Positions 40,593 to 42,435 of a stretch of 42,435 nt of DNA are shown piece by piece. The translations under genes were made by a program, and so were the position numbers. Every line of letters starts with the position of its first letter. The first letter of the stretch is position 1. Source of the stretch: Roseivirga sp. (GTDB taxonomy: Bacteria > Bacteroidota > Bacteroidia > Cytophagales > Cyclobacteriaceae); assembly GCA_021404565.1 (NCBI GenBank), contig JAAWWF010000013.1, forward strand, positions 1 through 42,435. Direction: 5' to 3'. The notes under the pieces were generated by a model. It worked only from the letters and a program-made list of their open reading frames with translations, made no database searches and was not told where the DNA came from.

Positions 40593-42435
40593 ATGACTCG
40601 CTTAAAACTCCTATCTACTATCTGCGTTTGCCTTTGTTTATCTGCAATACAGGTCTATTCACAAACGCCCATATTCTCTGAAAACTTCGATACCTGTGCA
40701 GGTGCATATTCTGAATATGGTGTACACTCTGATGGATCAAGTGATTATTTTCTGAGAACCAACGGAACGGTTGAAACAATTGGTTGTGCGGCTCCTACCG
40801 TGGCAGATAATGGATTTACCAATACATCGGGGTTCCTGGCTCTTACAAATACCAACGGTTTCTACTATACCGGTGAAGATACCGATCGAACGGAAAACCC
40901 TAACCAATCCGGAGGAGCCTTTGGTTCTGGGGCCAATTCTGGGGGCGTTCATTTCAATGACATTGATGTGAGCGCATTTACCAATGTACAGATCAAATGT
41001 AGTTTTGCTGCCAGGAATGATTCACCCACGGTAGGAACCTTTGAATTGGGAGATGGGGTGAAAATCTATGTAGACAAAACCAACAACGGGACCTATGAGT
41101 TGATTGCAGCATTTGGGATTGTCGAGACCCCGGAATTGTTTGGCAATCAATACCTGTCCCTCGATACAGATTTTGATGGATATGGAGAGGGGACAATTCT
41201 TACATCAGCTTTTCAGGAATTCACTTTCGACATTGCAGGGGCCACAACAATGGATGTGCGCATAGAGTTGGTCAGCACGGGCTCAAATGAAGAAATCGCT
41301 TTTGACACCTTCGTGGTTCAGGGGAGTCCGGCATCCACACTTTCTCCCGGGGATATTGTTTTTACCGGCTATAACTCACGCGGAACGGACTACTTTTCCT
41401 TTATGGCGACCACCGATATTCCCGAAGACACGGAGATCAGATTTACAGACAGAGGCTGGACCTCAAGTGGAACTTTCAGAACAGGCGATGGCGCAGAAGG
41501 AGAAATTCTCTATACCGTGGCGGCTGGTGGTCTTTCTGCGGGTGATCAGGTAGTGATTGATGTTGCTACACCATCGGTAGCCTCTGGTACCGGCAGTGTA
41601 GCGGCTGTCAGTAGCGCTATAAGTTTTTCTACCGTTGGAGATCAGGTTTTAGCATTTTCAGGCACTGCCGGTACACCTACAACCTTCCTGGCTGGGCTCC
41701 AAATGAACAATGGCGCCTGGGAGGCAGATGCAACCGCTAATACAAGTTCATCATTGCCTACAGGCTTGACCAGTGGCACTACGGGCTTTGTGATTTCACC
41801 GGAAGTGGACGGTGCAGTCTACAATTGTACTGTCATCTCTGGTACGGCAGCAGTACTGAAAGCTGCAGTTTTCGACCAGAATAACTGGATCACGGACAAC
41901 GCTGATCCGATTACATTACCATGCGGGCCTTCGACACCCACCTCAGCTGTCTTAGCCGCTTCTGTATTGCTGGAGGGAGCTTATAACGGAACCGATCTCA
42001 ACACCACGCTCAATGCCAGTATCCCCACTACCCAGCCCTATAGTATCAATGGCCATACCGGGGGCACAGCATCGAGTATCCCAGCCAATGCAGTAGACTG
42101 GGTATTGGTCGAATTGAGAGAAGCTGCTTCGGCAGCCGCTGCAGTCAGTTCCACCAAGGTGGGTTCGGCTGCCGGGTTTTTAATGAATGATGGGAGTATT
42201 AAAGCTTCAGATGGTACCAGCGATTTGACCATATCCCTCAGCGACAACAGTGGTTCCGCCTTTTTTGTGGTAGTCTATCATCGCAACCACCTCGCTATTA
42301 TGTCTGCCACTGCCATTTCAGAAAGTGGCGGTACTTATAGTATCGATTTCACCACTTTATCGGCCAACACCTACCAGACAACTACGGCCCTCACTACCCC
42401 GTCCACAGGTAAGTTTCCCACCCCTCCCGGAGATG
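40593..42435 (+). CDS. Exported protein 9, type-A and type-B domains (3' end cut by window)
   Basis: 614 complete codons are open from the ATG at 40593 to the window end; the stop is outside. Signal peptide MTRLKLLSTICVCLCLSAIQ to about 23 (VYSQ). Type-A domain about 25-245 (PIFSENFDTCAGAYSEYGV .. GFYYTGEDTDRTENP .. IAFDTFVVQG), with a Cys pair near its start not seen in other A domains. Type-B domain about 250-445 (GDIVFTGYNSRGTDYFSFM .. RFTDRGW). The conserved C-terminal region starts near 447, and its DNA is very close to that of exported protein 8. The visible sequence stops at the first residues of the Ca loop. A run of nine T (40536-40544) lies upstream. The last 50 bases carry several unusual changes to C. 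Confidence 0.85.
   Translation, partial: MTRLKLLSTICVCLCLSAIQVYSQTPIFSENFDTCAGAYSEYGVHSDGSSDYFLRTNGTVETIGCAAPTVADNGFTNTSGFLALTNTNGFYYTGEDTDRTENPNQSGGAFGSGANSGGVHFNDIDVSAFTNVQIKCSFAARNDSPTVGTFELGDGVKIYVDKTNNGTYELIAAFGIVETPELFGNQYLSLDTDFDGYGEGTILTSAFQEFTFDIAGATTMDVRIELVSTGSNEEIAFDTFVVQGSPASTLSPGDIVFTGYNSRGTDYFSFMATTDIPEDTEIRFTDRGWTSSGTFRTGDGAEGEILYTVAAGGLSAGDQVVIDVATPSVASGTGSVAAVSSAISFSTVGDQVLAFSGTAGTPTTFLAGLQMNNGAWEADATANTSSSLPTGLTSGTTGFVISPEVDGAVYNCTVISGTAAVLKAAVFDQNNWITDNADPITLPCGPSTPTSAVLAASVLLEGAYNGTDLNTTLNASIPTTQPYSINGHTGGTASSIPANAVDWVLVELREAASAAAAVSSTKVGSAAGFLMNDGSIKASDGTSDLTISLSDNSGSAFFVVVYHRNHLAIMSATAISESGGTYSIDFTTLSANTYQTTTALTTPSTGKFPTPPGD

Noticed and set aside
3032-42247. A recurring minus-strand open frame of 65-75 codons opposite the conserved C-terminal region of most exported proteins
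   Set aside because: It appears only because the coding strand is conserved there; its codons mirror the AVDWVLVELREA segment, it has no start or ribosome-site consistency, and it is absent as an independent unit.

Overview
The window looks like part of a chromosome of a Bacteroidota bacterium, most likely of the Cytophagales type. The signs are Bacteroidetes-style promoter boxes (TAnnTTTG), weak Shine-Dalgarno sequences, signal peptides ending in ..Q, TPR proteins fused to LuxR-like HTH domains, and a propeller/Y_Y_Y/LytS sensor with a LytTR partner. Assignment below phylum is inference. Every gene I can support is on the + strand. No IS element, phage gene, tRNA, rRNA or CRISPR was seen.

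Almost the whole window is one repeated cassette. It consists of (i) a membrane-spanning regulator with an exported TPR sensor, one TM helix, a cytoplasmic coiled coil and a C-terminal LuxR-like HTH; (ii) an exported protein with a variable N-terminal part and a conserved C-terminal region of about 220 aa that ends in a dockerin-like pair of Ca-binding loops and a KT[SR]QVP tail; (iii) a stand-alone HTH protein of about 90 aa, equal to the last domain of the TPR regulator. I count 7 TPR-HTH regulators, 9 exported proteins (last one cut by the window end) and 8 small HTH proteins (first one cut by the window start).

Layout: 2-3602 small HTH, TPR regulator, exported protein 1; 3684-8474 a double-length UvrA-like ATPase in the place where a small HTH gene would be expected; 8548-12449 cassette 2; 12535-16456 cassette 3; 16694-18956 exported protein 4 with small HTH but no TPR regulator; 19001-22661 a LytS/LytTR two-component pair in the regulator position; 22662-23435 a gene-free stretch with palindromic repeats; 23436-25195 exported protein 5 and small HTH; 25287-42435 four further regulator/exported/small-HTH cassettes, the last incomplete.

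The most interesting signal is between each regulator stop codon and the next exported-protein start. Five of the seven gaps carry short direct repeats phased at 10 or 11 bp (one DNA turn). The repeat type follows the sequence class of the upstream HTH: GTCYG at 11 bp after one class, C-tracts at exactly 10 bp after a second, and a different TCTATY motif after a third. This suggests an array of private one-component signalling circuits, each controlling one variable surface protein, plus a shared small HTH whose recognition helix is nearly invariant. The function is inferred; no such system is known to me by name. A second notable item is the double UvrA, in which all degenerate catalytic motifs fall in a single composite ATP site.
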